Below, piece by piece: positions 23,042-35,507 of a DNA stretch of 64,000 nt (position 1 is its first letter; every line of letters starts with the position of its first letter). The notes below the pieces were generated by a model. That model was not told where the DNA came from. It made no database searches and was given only the letters and a program-made list of their open reading frames with translations. Both the position numbers and the translations under genes were made by a program. The DNA lies in NCBI GenBank assembly GCA_019022495.1, contig JAFEKR010000002.1, positions 1,488,001 to 1,552,000 on the forward strand, given 5' to 3'. The DNA comes from Epichloe hybrida. Taxonomy: Eukaryota; Ascomycota; Sordariomycetes; Hypocreales; Clavicipitaceae.

Positions 23042-25084
23042 ATGTCAGCTCAGGGGGATAGCTCGAATCCGACGCACGCTGGTGATCGAATCGCGCCTCG
23101 GAAAAAGAAATGGGGAGCCAGGGCCAGGACAGGATGTGCAACTTGCCGGTTCGTGACTGACGCTCATCCAACTAACTCCTCAGGTTTCTGCCGGAAGATG
23201 TACACAGTAGTTTTCCCGGACGGACGGGGAGGAAAACGAAATTAAGAATCCAAAAGGAAGATCATTCTGCTAATTGATTGAGAGCAGTGCTCGCCACGTC
23301 AAATGTGATGAGGCGCGACCCGTTTGTAGCAGGTGCGTGACGGCCGGCCGTGTATGCAGCGGAATCAACTACGGCACGATATCTATGCATCATCGGCCAG
23401 CTTGGTCAGTCGCCTCTGGCTCCGGCCCCGGCTCCGGCCCCGGCTCCGACATGGCCGAGCAGAGCGCCGACAGGCGGGAGTCCGTGGTGAAGATGGTGGA
23501 GCGGCATTCGGGCAGTGTGCAGATGCTCCACGGACGGGGTACCATGGTATTGACACGCGATCTCCTACCTCAAGGCTGGCATTTCTCCGAGGCATGCCAA
23601 TACTGTAATAGCCGTCCAATTCTCTCTTTTCGTCATTTGGGGGGGGGCAGTTCATAATGCCTTAGCTGACCGACAACACCCGCTTCTCTTCTACAGTTAA
23701 CGAGGTCATGTTGACTCGTCGCATCGCCAAGCAGATTGTCCCCAGTGATTTTCACTACCCGGTGGGAAATACAAGGCAGAAATTCTCGCCTCCACCAGAC
23801 CACCAGCATACCATCATCATGGTTGCGCTAGCCCACCGCATATCCTTCATCTCCCACGCAGAAGAGCGTGGGACGACGCAACTGTCTCAGCATAGAGCGA
23901 CTGCGCATTTACGAACATGTTTCTATCGACACATGGGGGAGGCCATTCGCGCGTTGAACCATCATCTCGTCGACATCAGCCTGCCTGGTGTTGTGTGGGG
24001 TCTTCGCAAGATTGCCAACATTGTGTCCGCCGAGGTATGTTGTTATTCCCGCTTCGACAGAGGTGTTAACCCCGTCGTCCGACCAGCCCCGGCTCGGTTC
24101 ATTGGTGCTGATGTTGGTCGTTGGCAGCTTTACATGGTGTCTACTAGCTGGCGTCATCATGTAGAGGGGTTTCTAGCCCTCGTCAAACATGGCGGCGGCA
24201 TTGGGAAAATCCTGGACCACTACCCTCCCATCAGAACCGCTATGTACTACATGATCATGTAAGACAGCCGCCTTCCATGCCTGAGAAACACGTTGGAACA
24301 CATGCAGGTTCTGGGAATTTTTTTTTTTTTTTTTTTTCAAATAGGCTGACCTGATCAACCATGCAGCATCGCCAATGTCGCCAATACGACTAGCCCGTGT
24401 CACGATCTGGGGGTGGGATCCATTTACCCCGGCAAAGAAGCCACCCGCCATCTCTACTCAACCACGCTCTACCCGTCCTTTCCGTGCGCGACGAGTCTGT
24501 TCATGGACATGATGCGTATCACGGAGTTGCGGGATCCGCGACACGTTCCACCGCGTGACGTGCGGCCCAGCATTGTGGAGGTTTTCAGAAGCATCGACGA
24601 GTTCGTGCCGGATGCCTGGGCCGAAGCTTACGAAATACCCAAGACGGCTGAAATCAACATGATTGCGCGCATGTTCAAAGCCTCGGTTGCTCTTTATGGG
24701 GTTCTGGCTCTTGGGAAATTCCAGGAGTCCTGGATCGACGCGGCACATTATTTCCCGAGCTTGACGAATGCCTCTGGGAAAATGAGTCATGGGCCACTAC
24801 GGAGGGCACTGAGCGGGCATCTTCTGGGTGTTCTCGAGGAGGCAGCGAGGACGTTGAGTAACCAGGAATCACTCAGCTGGCCGCTGACCGTGCTTGGGGT
24901 CGGCATCGCAGATGGATCGGCACAAGACAAGGAGTTTGTTAAGAAGGCCTTGTTGGGTGTTATGATGGACCCGAACGCGGATGCTGGTCCCATGGATTCG
25001 CGAGGGAGGCTTTTGGAGTTTTGGGATGCCGGGGGTACGCAGTGGGATGAGTGTTTCGATCGACCGACTTTGGTGCTGGCGTAG
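23042..25084 (+). CDS. Zn2Cys6 fungal transcription factor with C-terminal regulatory domain
   Basis: Five exons: 23042-23148, 23288-23604, 23697-24034, 24128-24258 and 24367-25084, giving 536 residues. The zinc cluster is split by intron 1 and reads RTGCATCRARHVKCDEARPVCSRC plus VTAGRVC across the join, with C-x2-C-x6-C-x6-C-x2-C-x6-C spacing. A short Gly/Ser/Pro linker follows. The rest (FSEACQYFNEVMLTRRIAK, TSWRHHVEGFLALVKHGGGI and IIANVANTTSP) matches the helical fungal-specific regulatory domain common to this class. Donors are GTTCGT, GTAATA, GTATGT and GTAAGA. The factor presumably acts in the nucleus. The nearest downstream gene is arginase, but there is no evidence of a regulatory link. 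Confidence 0.9.
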
Positions 25085-26200
25085 GCTACTGGAATCAAAA
25101 TCACGGTTCGCGTGTATTATTGGTGGGCATTATTCACGAGTGAGGGAATACACAAGACGCATTTCGGCTCATGGAAACAGGGAAGTGGAAAAAAGTGAAC
25201 GAGGGCACAGGTTGGCGAACTTTTTACTCGACCCCAGGGCCACCAAGACCAGGGTCTGGGGTCAGGGTTGTTGCCCGATGGCGGATACAGCGTCTATAAC
25301 GAATATAATATGCGCTCACGACCGTATTAGGAAAGCTAGAGATGCACGTAGCTAAACACAATAAATCACATAAGAGATAAGAAGCGTATAGTTCTTACTA
25401 TAACTACTCTCTCTTTAAAAGAGGAGCTTTTATCCTTTTATTTATATAAAAGAAGACATCTTTAATCCAGTCTTTTCTCTTCATTCATCATCCTGCTAGG
25501 GGACATCTTTTCCCAAAGTCACGTGCCTCACGTACGATAAGGGAGGGTCAGGGATCAGAATCAGATCAGGGACAGCGCACAGAGTAGCGGCTTCCCGTTG
25601 TTCCGCCCCCCCTTGACTTGACGCCGCCAGCCGCGATTGATGACAGACAACAGGGCTTGATTCTATTAAGCCGCCGGTGCTTGCTTCTATGTATGTATGT
25701 AAATAGTGGGTGTACATAGAAAATCAGAGGTCCTACATACATTCTGCCGTCCCTTGATCCACGCCGCCAGCCACGATCCTCTCACCTGCACTGAGGAGCA
25801 TATAATAGCTTGCTTACTATTCCTTAGCCTCGTACTCCGTATTTCCCCTCCAAAAAATCCTATTCTGTCCCACTCCCGCTCCTCTTTTTCTCTTCAAGTT
25901 GCCTTGTTGATTTTGTTACTTCAACCCCCCTCTTCTCATCTTTGCACTCTTAATCTTCGTCTCTCTCTGCCTGCCGCCCGCCCTGCCTTGCCTGGATAGC
26001 TTCTCGTTGGCTTGCGCCCCACGACGTCACTCATCAGCTTTCTTTCCACTTTTTGCGCGGACGTTTTGCCAGACCCCGTTTTGGAATAGAAAAAAAAAAG
26101 AGGAAAAAAAGTAAAAAAAAAAGTAAATAAGGACGGGAAACCAACAGAAGTCCGAAAAGAAAAGGCCGGAACAAGTCGCTGTGAAGCTATCGCCGACACA
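25085..26200. other. Intergenic region with AT-rich patch upstream of arginase
   Basis: An AT-rich stretch (about 25300-25470) looks like decayed repeat DNA. An imperfect 30-bp direct repeat around CGCCGCCAGCC lies at about 25610-25640 and 25751-25780. A TACTCCGTA motif occurs at 25833-25841. CT-rich sequence just before 26201 is a plausible arginase promoter and leader. Confidence 0.5.
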
Positions 26201-27379
26201 ATGAACACGGATGTCGTCAAAAGCCGCTTCCTCTCCAACCCGCAAGACCTGGGTGTCGTCGCTGTCGGTTTCTCCAAGGGCCAGGTATGTAGCTGCTAGC
26301 TAGCTCTCCTCTGCATCCCTTTCCTTTGTCGATGGCTACGGAGTACATGTACTCTCATCTCATTTCCATCTCCCGTGGCAGCTGACATGCGCACTGTGGT
26401 CCACAGCCCAAAGCAGGCGTTGATGCCGGCCCCGAAGCCCTGATCGCATCCGGACTCCTCAGCGAGATTCAAAATGAGCTCGGCTACCAGCTCCACGGCG
26501 ACGCCAAAGTCCAGAAGTACGACGAGCTCATGCCCGCCTCGGACCCCGACCACCGCGGCATGAAGAACCCCGGTGTCGTCTCGGCCGTCAACCGCCGGAT
26601 CTCGCAGCAGGTGTACGAGCACGCCAAGGAGGGCCGCCTGGTTCTCACCCTTGGTGGCGACCACAGCGTTGCCATTGGCACCGTCACGGGCAGCGCCAAG
26701 GCTGCTCGCGAGCGTCTGAACCGCGAGATTGCCCTCATCTGGGTTGACGCGCACGCCGACATTAACACGCCCGAGGGGAGCGATAGCGGCAACATCCACG
26801 GCATGCCCGTCGCGTTTGCCTCGGGTCTGGCCACGAGCGACAAGGAGGAGTACTTTGGGTGGATCAAGGACGACATGCTGCTGAATATCAAGAAGCTCGT
26901 CTACATTGGTCTTCGTGACGTCGACAATGCCGAGAAGAAGACTCTTCGTGAGAAGGGCATCAAGGCCTTTAGCATGTTTGACGTGGATCGGTAAGTCCAC
27001 GCATCGGCGCCATGTGGAAACGCGAAAAAGAAATGACTGACGCTTGTGTCATGTTCCCTGTCCTCATAGATACGGCATCGGCCGCGTCGTCGAAATGGCC
27101 CTCGCCTACATTGGCGCCGATACTCCCATCCACCTTTCTTTCGATGTCGATGCACTCGACCCCATGTGGGCGCCTAGTACGGGCACTCCGGTCCGCGGCG
27201 GCCTGACCCTCCGCGAGGGAGACTACATCTGCGAGGCTGTGCATCAGACGGGCAGTCTCGTCGCCATTGATCTTGTTGAAGTCAATCCCAGCTTGGCCGC
27301 TACCGAGGCCGGCGCCCAGGAGACCGTCCGGGCCGGCTGCTCACTCGTCCGCTGCGCCTTGGGCGAGACCCTCCTGTAA
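26201..27379 (+). CDS. CAR1: Arginase
   Basis: Three exons, 26201-26284, 26407-26990 and 27070-27379, give 325 residues, normal for the family. The enzyme hydrolyses L-arginine to L-ornithine and urea using a binuclear manganese centre. All metal-binding signatures are present: GGDHS in exon 2, [19 protein letters not shown] in exon 2 and SFDVDALDP in exon 3. The C-terminal substrate-loop region ends in LVEVNPSLA and an ETVRAG helix. The N-terminus ([20 protein letters not shown]) has no obvious mitochondrial presequence, so a cytosolic enzyme of nitrogen catabolism is likely. The donors are GTATGT and GTAAGT. A TACGGAGTAC motif lies in the first intron (26337-26346). Confidence 0.97.
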
Positions 27380-27422
27380 AAGGGGTTCGTGGGAAGTCGG
27401 ACGGAGATTTGATTTGATTTGA

Positions 27423-27424
<2 letters not shown>

Positions 27425-27484
<60 letters not shown>
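27425..27484 (+). repeat. (GCAGAC)10 hexanucleotide repeat in the arginase 3' region
   Basis: Ten perfect copies begin 46 nt after the arginase stop codon, so the repeat is probably in the 3' untranslated region. Confidence 0.97.
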
Positions 27485-27486
<2 letters not shown>

Positions 27487-28741
27487 CGAGCGAAGAGGGT
27501 GCATAGAACAACTAGATTGTATACCATGGATGTAAGCATGAGACGAGATGAAGCGACGAATGTAAATTTGCGATGATGAGAGGTGGGACGCGCGGGAATT
27601 GAAATGGGAGCATGTTTTCGTGTTGTACATAGCATCGACGATTGATCTAACTACATCTACCTCGGTTACTCGTCTACGACAACCGACTGGTGTACCAACG
27701 AATCTGAGTTCTCAACCAATCGTAGAGCAGGCCCCAGGACCAATTTGGCCATGCTTGTCTCCTCAACAGCTACTAGCATGCAAGACGCCGAGCATCGGGA
27801 CAGACAGCACAGCTGGCGGTGAAGCCAACAGAATCGTAAAACTGGGCGGGCGGGTTGTCGCGGCCCAATAAAGTACCGTGCAAGTGGGCGGGTGGCATGG
27901 TCAGGTTCATGGTCATGGTCATGGTCATGGGTTGTGTCCGTGTTATTATGGCAGTGTTAATATGGGGGTGGGATTTGTCGTGGTCAAAGGGCCGAGGTGG
28001 GTGAGGAGGTGGTTGTTGTTGTTGTTGTTGTTGTCCATCCAGGTCTTCCTCTGCTACCGGTACATATGTACGGAGTACTCGGCAGTCCGTACAGACTTCT
28101 TGCCGGTTCGACACGTTTCTCGGCCCGCAGTACAGTGCAGTACAGCGCAGTGCGGTGCAGTGCAGCTGTTTCTTCAGCTGGCTGGTGGCCAGTGGGTCAG
28201 TGGCGCTCAGCAGCCGCCTGAACGTCCACTCCGTTATTTTTCTTCTATTTTTTGGCACCCACTGCCACCCACTGCCACCCAGACGTGGCACCCAGACGCT
28301 GGTCCGGCCCAGCCCCGGCTTGGCAAGTTGGGCTGCCCGGCATCCGGGTGGATTTGCCTCTGCATCTGCCAGGTGTCTGGGACTCTGTTCCTGGGCAACA
28401 TGGCAACATGTATCACCGCCTGAAATGATCTGCGCCCGAAGCTCGGAAGGACGGCAGAAAGAGGGAAAAGTATATAAATGTTGATTGTCGCGGTTCCATC
28501 CCCTCATCCCTCCTTGACCGTTCACGGGGTGGTTCTTTGTCGCCGGCTGGTTTTGACCCCGGGCTGGCGAGAACAGGACAAGAAAAGAATATTCGCCGTT
28601 GTCATCAACACCAACACCAACACCGAAACCAACACCAAAACCAACACCAAAACCAACACCAACGACGAGGGTGGGTTGGTCTAGTGTTGGGCTTGGGCAG
28701 GCAGGAACTGGCAAGAGGCTCAACACCGTCACATCACCATC
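27485..28741. other. Microsatellite-dense intergenic region
   Basis: Several unrelated simple repeats lie within 0.8 kb: GGTCAT-type (27904-27930), GTT-type (28012-28034), CAGTACAGTG-like (about 28128-28165), CCACCCACTG-like (about 28253-28300) and AACACC-type (28605-28663). TACGGAGTAC occurs at 28069-28078. A minus-strand open frame of 383 codons crosses this block, but its composition is that of the repeats, so it is not called. Confidence 0.6.
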
Positions 28742-29514
28742 ATGGCTGCCACATCGACATTGAGCAGCGGCTCCGGCTTCCACCGGCGAAGAGCAGTCAG
28801 CCTTGTTCGCACCTACAACTGGCCGCCGCTCCAGCTGAACTTTTGCATCTTCACCATGCTGTTGTCCTCGGCGAGCATTGTTGGCGTCTTTTCCACCTTT
28901 GTCCAGATCCAGACGCAGTTGCATCTACCAATTCCATGGTAGGTATATCATGCCCCCCCCCCCCCTTTCCTTCGTTTCTGATATGAATAAGGCATTGCTT
29001 TGTTATGCTGATCCCCTCGAAAATTCTACAGGTATTTCCCATACTACATCACCGTTGGATCTATTGCCATACTCTGCATCGGCGGCATCTTCTGGCTCAT
29101 CGCCAACCGCCGCCTGCTGCCGGCCATTGTCATGATGGGCGCCTTCATCCTCTTCGTCATGTGGCTGGTCGGGCTGGTCGTCGTGTCGGTCCAGCTCTGG
29201 GGGCCGAGTGGTTCCATCCAGAGCACTTGCAACTTGCAGGTCTTTAACAGGGATCCCCATGGACTGAGCCAAGAGACGTTGGCTTGGTTGCAGCAGAGGA
29301 ACATATGTGAGTTTTTTTTATTACTTTTGAGCCGCCTTTCGTCGTGTTTAATTTATGGAGCTTCACTCCGCTTGCTCGCTTGCTTCTGTCTGAAACTCGT
29401 CCTGACTGTGTTGTAGGTCAATCTTGGCAACTCGTCTTTGCCATGTCCTTGACGGGCATCATCTTCCTGGTCTGGGTCATGATTATGGCGTACCAGGTTT
29501 TCGTCAATTCATGA
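28742..29514 (+). CDS. Four-helix integral membrane protein (MARVEL-like, fungal)
   Basis: Three exons, 28742-28938, 29032-29306 and 29417-29514, give 189 residues. Four hydrophobic segments are visible: LNFCIFTMLLSSASIVGVFS, YYITVGSIAILCIGGIFWLI, LPAIVMMGAFILFVMWLVGL and VFAMSLTGIIFLVWVMIMAY. The YNWPPLQLNF motif before helix 1, the ANRRLLPAIVM linker and a CN...C/ICQSW pair of cysteines in the large loop before helix 4 are features I associate with a conserved fungal four-helix membrane family. Its role is not established. A position in the plasma membrane or an endomembrane is likely. Introns are short with GTAGGT and GTGAGT donors. Confidence 0.9.
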
Positions 29515-30402
29515 CGTGCGCCGCCTCGAGCATGCATTGATTGATCATTGCGCGCTTGCAATCTCGCGGCATCGTTGTGCATACCGCGACGTCATTCTTT
29601 TGAGGTGGATTTCCTATGTGTTGTGTGAGTAATGGGACGAAGGCGACGTTTGGGAAATACTTGTACATGATGGGGGGCTAGCGTGGATGAGCGGAGTCTT
29701 TGAATGGAACAGGCGGTTGTTGGTTGTCGGTTGTCGGTTGTCGGTTCAGAAACAGAACAGAACAGAAACAGAAACAGGACAGAAACAGAAGCAGAAGCAG
29801 AAACCGAAAGTCATGTAGCACCCGGAATTACATGGCATTTTGGTGGAGGAGAATACTTGGATACTTGGAATGAATGAAGCTTCACAGGCACACAGAATAT
29901 CGAATGAAATGATGTGGCATGGGATTTAATTATCCTGGTCATTCATCTCCAACTTGCGTGCGCCCGCGATGGCGGCAAGCGACTTGTCCGTCCGGCTGCT
30001 GCATGTGACTGGGCGAGGCTGGACCTGCACTTGTCCTCGTGCATTATCCATTATCCATCTCCCTTTATGCCATCGCGCACGCACACACACACACACACAC
30101 ACACGCGCGCGCCGTGTTTCATCTCCAGCCCGAGCGCGCCCTTTTTTTTGCAAAAGTATCGCGTGCCCCACTCGCAAGAAGCAACTTCTGGAGTTCTGTT
30201 CTGGCTGGAAAGCTGGAAATCGGACGACATCTCGCGTCGAATTCCGGGGCATCATTGCGGCCAACGACCCTCAAAATGCGCCTGGCCTGACGGCAAGCCG
30301 TCGTCTCACGTCTGGTTCTCGCTGTGTGCCATCTGCCATCTACCATCTTGCCATCTTTTGTCTCGCAGCACATGCTGAGCTGTCACGCAGAAGCGGTTGA
30401 TC
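29515..30402. other. Intergenic region with simple repeats
   Basis: Holds a GGTTGTCGGTTGTC run (about 29711-29746), an ACAGAAACAG-type run (29748-29810) and an (AC)12-like tract (30082-30104). Presumably contains the promoter of the following scaffold gene. No gene supported. Confidence 0.5.
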
Positions 30403-33400
30403 ATGGCGGATTCCAGTGACGCCCATGGTGCGCCAGCTCTCGCGCCAGACGCTTCCAATGCACAACCCGACGACTCGATATTGAAGCTGCTTCCGCAGGC
30501 GGATGAATCATCCATGTCCGGAAACAACCCTGTCCCCTTTGCCATGGGAAGTAGCTACATTGAGGCCGCGACAGTCGATAACAGTGGGGGTGGTCAGGAC
30601 GAAACCATCTCCGAAGAAGCTGTACGCGAACACTTCAAGGACGTCGAATCTAGCTTTCTCCCGACGCTTTCTCCCATTACCACGAGAACAATCCGCCAAG
30701 CCCCCGACGATGAAGCCTGTCATGCCACAGAAACATCCCCAGGCCCATCGCGTCCTCAAACCGCGCTGCAGGCCGACGAAAACCATACTGCCAGTGTAGT
30801 CGACGACGAGAGGTCCAGCCTCGAAAATCTCGATTCCTCTCCCACTGCAGCAGCTGCGGCACGAACCATCTCGAGAGCTATCAGCCTGGCCTCTACCGCG
30901 GCGGGGTACGGTGCCGGCGCGACTACGGCGGATGACTCTGATCTCAACAATGATGCTGACAACTCGTCCCTTCCTGGCACAGAGGACCCTTCCCTGCAGT
31001 CGCAAAATGTGTCCGAACGACCCGATGCCGGTAGCGGTGCCAGCAACTCTTTGCGGATTGGCAAGCGATCCAAGTATCTTCGAAGTCGATATGGGAGCCA
31101 GCGATCTTCGACTTCATCCTTCATCACAAACCCCGAATCACAAGATGATGGCAGCGAGACAACAACGGTTGGCATCGGCGCCGACTACGCCCTGTCCTCG
31201 GGGGGGGGCCTACCTGCGTTGGGAATGACGAGGAACACAAGCAACCCGTTCCAGCGGTCGATAAGCATCGGTAGCATGGTCTCTGGTTTTGGGGGCGAGG
31301 ACTCCTATGATGTGCCTGGTCATCATCACCTGGAGCCGTTGCCGGAAGTGTCCAGTCCTGTGCGAGCCAGCCAAAACGATCCTCTAAGGACGCCGAAGGC
31401 GTCACGCGAAAACTTCAAGGCCACCACCACCGCACCGACAGACACCATCATTGCTCAGCACGTTAGAAACGTTCAGGTGCCCGAGTCGTTGGCCAAGGAG
31501 TACAAGTTCAAGAACGGTCTGCAGACGCCGCGCCAACCCTCTGGCTTCACGACGGGAACAGGCACGATAACAAAGCCGGGCAAGAACCTGACACTCAAAG
31601 AACAAAGCAGCACAATCGAGCGGCTTTCGAAAGAAAACTTTGACCTCAAACTCAAAGTCATGTTCCTCAGTGATCGCCTGGACAAATTATCCGAGGAGGG
31701 CATCAAAGAAATGATTTCTGAAAATGTGGAGCTAAAGACAAGCTTGGCTGTTCTGCAACGAGACAACAAGGTGCTCAGGAAACGGGTCAAAGAGCTCGAG
31801 AAGAAAGTGAGTGACGACGAACAACGACCCGGTACCGCCTCCTCCTCCAACAACGACCAAACGGCAAGGATGTCCGATGAAGAAGCTTACGAGCGCGAAC
31901 AAGAGCTCATCTTTCTACGCGAAAGGGTAGAAGAGTATGCGAGCGAGATTGAAAAGCTGCGAAGCGAGAGCTTGAGTCGCGAGTCGGAAAAGCGCCGCTT
32001 GGCTGAAATCGTTCACGCTCTGGGCGAGCGTTCCGGGGACAGCCTGGGACAGCAGGAAGAATCCGAGGTCTGGAAGGACCTGCTCGAGCAAGAGACGGCT
32101 CGTCGAGAACAAGCCGACGAAGACAATCGAAGGCTGCGAGACGACATATTCAGGCTGAAGAAGGAACTGTCTGGTCCAGGGAACCTGCAACACACGACCA
32201 ACATCTACAACATCTCCAGAAAAGCCAGAGACGGCGCGTTCGCACCCCATCGCCCCATGACCGGCCTATCTGGCGATGCCGAGAACTCCAACGCCAATTT
32301 CAGCATCGCCAGCACCCTGGTTGACCAACTGCGTCAGGAGGGTGAGCAGCTCCGCCATGAGAATGCCGAGCTGAGTCGCGAGGTCGGCGCGCAGACGTCC
32401 ATGCTCACCTCGAGAAACCGCGAGAAGGAAAGGCTCTATCAGGAAATCGAGGACCTCAAGATGGCTCAGCGTCGCGGCGGTCCCGCACCCTCCACCGTGG
32501 ACAGCATATTTGATCGCTCGGCATCCCGTGCCGGCGCCCATGAGAGGCCGCACTCTCGCGAAGGCAGTGTACGACGGACCAGGCAAGCAATCGCCGTGGA
32601 AGAATCCGAACGCGAGGAACTGGAAAACAAGCTGGCCGAGCTGCGCGACAAGATCAGCGAGGTCAAACTACGGAATCAAGAACTGCAGAGGGAACTAGAG
32701 TCGTGCATGCAGGATTTCGAGACGGCAGTCGAGGGCAAACGATTGGCCGAAGAAAACGCGCTGGCGGTGCAAGAGGACCTCGAAACCGCCATGAACGACC
32801 TCGTCGCCTTGCAAGCAGAACGTGACGAAGCCATTCGCGAGCAGGGCGACATGGAAAACGAGTTTGAGGCACTGCGCCGGGAAGCGCAAGACGAGATTGA
32901 CGCGCTCGAGGCCGAGGCCGATCAGCGCAACGAGGAAATACAACGTGCCCGGGCAGAGCTGAGGGATCGCTCAGAAAACTTTGACGCCTTGCAGGAAGAG
33001 ATGCGCAAGATGAGCGAAGCCCTGGTGCGCCTAGAAGATGAACAGGACAGCAAACTGCGCCGCATCAAGCAGCTGGAAGAGGAGCTGGACTCGTCGAACA
33101 AGGAGCTCGAGGATTTGGAAGAGAAGCTGATGGAAGCAAACGAAAAGAACCAGCGGTTCTCGATACAGCAAGAATCGTCGCAGGGGGAGATTGCCTTCTT
33201 GAGGGAAGAGCAGGAAGCCGACAAGATTCGTATTGGAGACCTGGAGGCTGCCATTGCGAATGCAGAGCAAAACCTCAGAGACGAGAGAGACCGAGTCAGG
33301 GAGCTGGACAATCGCCTGCAACAGGAGCGCATGCAAAGGGAAATCGTCGCGGACAAGGAGAAGGAGGAAGTGCAGCAGGTCGTCAACGAGCTGAACCGGG

Positions 33401-34887
33401 AAGCTTCCAGTGCCAAGGATGAAGTGAGAAGATTGCGTAAGAGCCTGTCTTCTCGTGAAGTTGAGGCTACGGAGTGGAAGGAGAGGCTTATTGAGCTCGA
33501 GAATAATCTTCGAGAAGCTCTGGGTGATCTGAACGGCACCCGCTCATCGCTTCTCAAGGTATGCACGTTATTATATTTATATTTCAACGTTTATCACTTT
33601 ACCCCCCCCCCCGGGGAAGACCCATCCATTTCCATGCCACTGACCAATATTATTTTTTGCCTTTAGTCCATTGCCAAGATGCAACGCGAACTTGAGAATA
33701 CGGTCCGTGAGCTCGACACGTGTAAGGCATCTCTGGCCGAGAAGGAACGTATTATCAAGCAAAGAGACGCGTTGCTTGAGTCTCACGGCCTCGAAACCCG
33801 CAAGGTCACCGAGTTGCTGGAGAAGGAGCGTCTTGCACACCGCAACACAAAGGCGCAGTTCGACACGTTCCAGAGAACCCATCAGCATCTCACGCACACA
33901 GCCAGCACCCAAGACGTTCGAATCGCGGAGCTGGAGAGCACCAGAGGCAAGGAGGCAAGGAGGTTTGCCCAGCTCGAACAGACTGCTCGCGACCAGCTGA
34001 CGGAGAGGAACGAGCTTCTCCTCAAATTGTGGCAGAAGCTCAGCATTCTCTGTGGTCGAGAGTGGCTCAATAACAATGCGCTCGTAGATCGACAAGTGGT
34101 TCCGTCCGTCGAGGTCATTGGAAGTCGGCTACCAGGATTTTCCAAGAACCTCTTTGCGGCTGTCAAGACGATCGAGACCATGTTTCAGACGCTGTACACC
34201 AAGATCCACTCGGTCGAGCGTGATTTGCACAAGGAGTACCAGACGCTCGAGAACAATCTGGAGGTGCGGACGAAGAAGCTCGACCGCCTGGAAACAATGT
34301 TGCGCAACTCGGTGGCGTCGGGCTCGCTGGGCCCCCAGGACATGCACAACCGCATGCTCCGACTGGAAGATGCCTACCGACAGCTCAAGGTAGAGAATGC
34401 AACGCTGCGGACGGCCAACGACGTGCGCAGCCGCGCAGCACATCCGAGCTCTGAATCTGAACACACCCTGCCACTACTACCACTGAGCCGCGGCGGGGCC
34501 TCCTCTGGCGGAGGATCACCGTCGCCAGGCATCCCTCGCGGACCAGGAGATCGCGATAAGAGTCGAGTATCCCAGTCGAGCCACGGTAAGAGCAGCCGGT
34601 CGGGAACGTCCTCGCGAGCCAACACCTCGTCGGGCATACCGCGGCCATCATCGGGAAACCTGACGGGCCTGGAGCTGGCAATCCCCGGCACGACGGAAAG
34701 CAGCGGGCCGAGCAACAATGACAACCGCTGGCTCCTCAGGCTACGCGACATGGAATACAAGCTGAAAATGGAACGCGAGGGCCGTAACCAGGACCGACAA
34801 GCCGCACGACAGCGGCTCGGGGGCCTCGAGATGGAGAACAAAGACCTCAGAGACAGAGTGAGGAGGACAAACACAGACAATGAGTAG
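30403..34887 (+). CDS. apsB: ApsB/Mto1-type microtubule-organising-centre scaffold
   Basis: Two exons, 30403-33558 and 33667-34887, encode 1458 residues. The ATG at 30403 (MADSSDAHGAP) is used; the open frame begins just upstream at a TTG. Residues 1 to about 365 are disordered and Ser-rich. Around residues 367-470 is the centrosomin-type motif 1 (GLQTPRQPSGF, then LTLKEQSSTIERLSKENFDLKLKVMFL), which recruits gamma-tubulin complexes. About 800 residues of nearly continuous coiled coil follow. Near residues 1405-1455 is a conserved terminal helix (WLLRLRDMEYKLKMEREGR), like the Mto2-binding end of fission-yeast Mto1. By homology the protein acts at spindle pole bodies and septal organising centres in nuclear positioning. 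The intron has a GTATGC donor and a C-rich interior. Confidence 0.92.
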
Positions 34888-35507
34888 TTGTGCTGTCTGT
34901 TTTATCCGCGACGGGACACCTGATGACTCACAAGAGGAAAATGAGGTTCTTTTTTTTTTTTTTTTTTTTTTTTTTCTTTCTCCCTCATTACGAAATAATA
35001 AGGCATGTTTCGAAACACTCTCAGCGGTAGAGAATCCGTCCAACACTCACTAGTTGGCTGCTGGTATGTCTTGATAGTGTAGATTAGAGTACGGCTCGAA
35101 TGGGAGGGTATTGGCATTCCGTTACATGGGTCCGTTGTATCAAAGCATTGATCTGAAGTAGCACGTAGATTCTACGGAGGCAGTAGGGCGTTTATGTTAA
35201 TTTTCCGGGTACGGAGTACTTGGGTTCAAGGTTCGGCGACAGGGCACCTTGTCTAATACCGCGGTGATGTGGTTACCAGATGGTGAGGGAGGGGGGGGGT
35301 GCGAGTCTCGGCACGTCGGCCGACCGACCGAGGAAATGGTGCGGGGGCTGGGCGGCTGACGGCGGTTTTGTCACTTGTGTCGATCTCTCTCGGCTTTTAT
35401 GTATATATAATGAGCCTCTTGCCACCATCTTGTTTGTTTTTTTCGTTTCGAAATTCCGTCACATTACACGGCCCCGTTCTCTCCATCCACTCACTAGTAA
35501 ATACCCA
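34888..35507. other. Intergenic region before the DUF1993 gene
   Basis: Includes a 26-bp T run (about 34949-34974) in the 3' region of the scaffold gene, a GTACGGAGTAC motif (35209-35219) and a pyrimidine-rich stretch ahead of the next start codon. Confidence 0.5.

Noticed and set aside
27773..28924. A 383-codon minus-strand frame opposite the membrane-protein gene
   Set aside because: Composition follows the local microsatellites, it overlaps the real plus-strand exon 1 of the membrane protein, and it has no recognisable domain.
32922..33587. A 221-codon antisense frame within the ApsB/Mto1 gene
   Set aside because: Ser-rich shadow of coiled-coil codons on the opposite strand.
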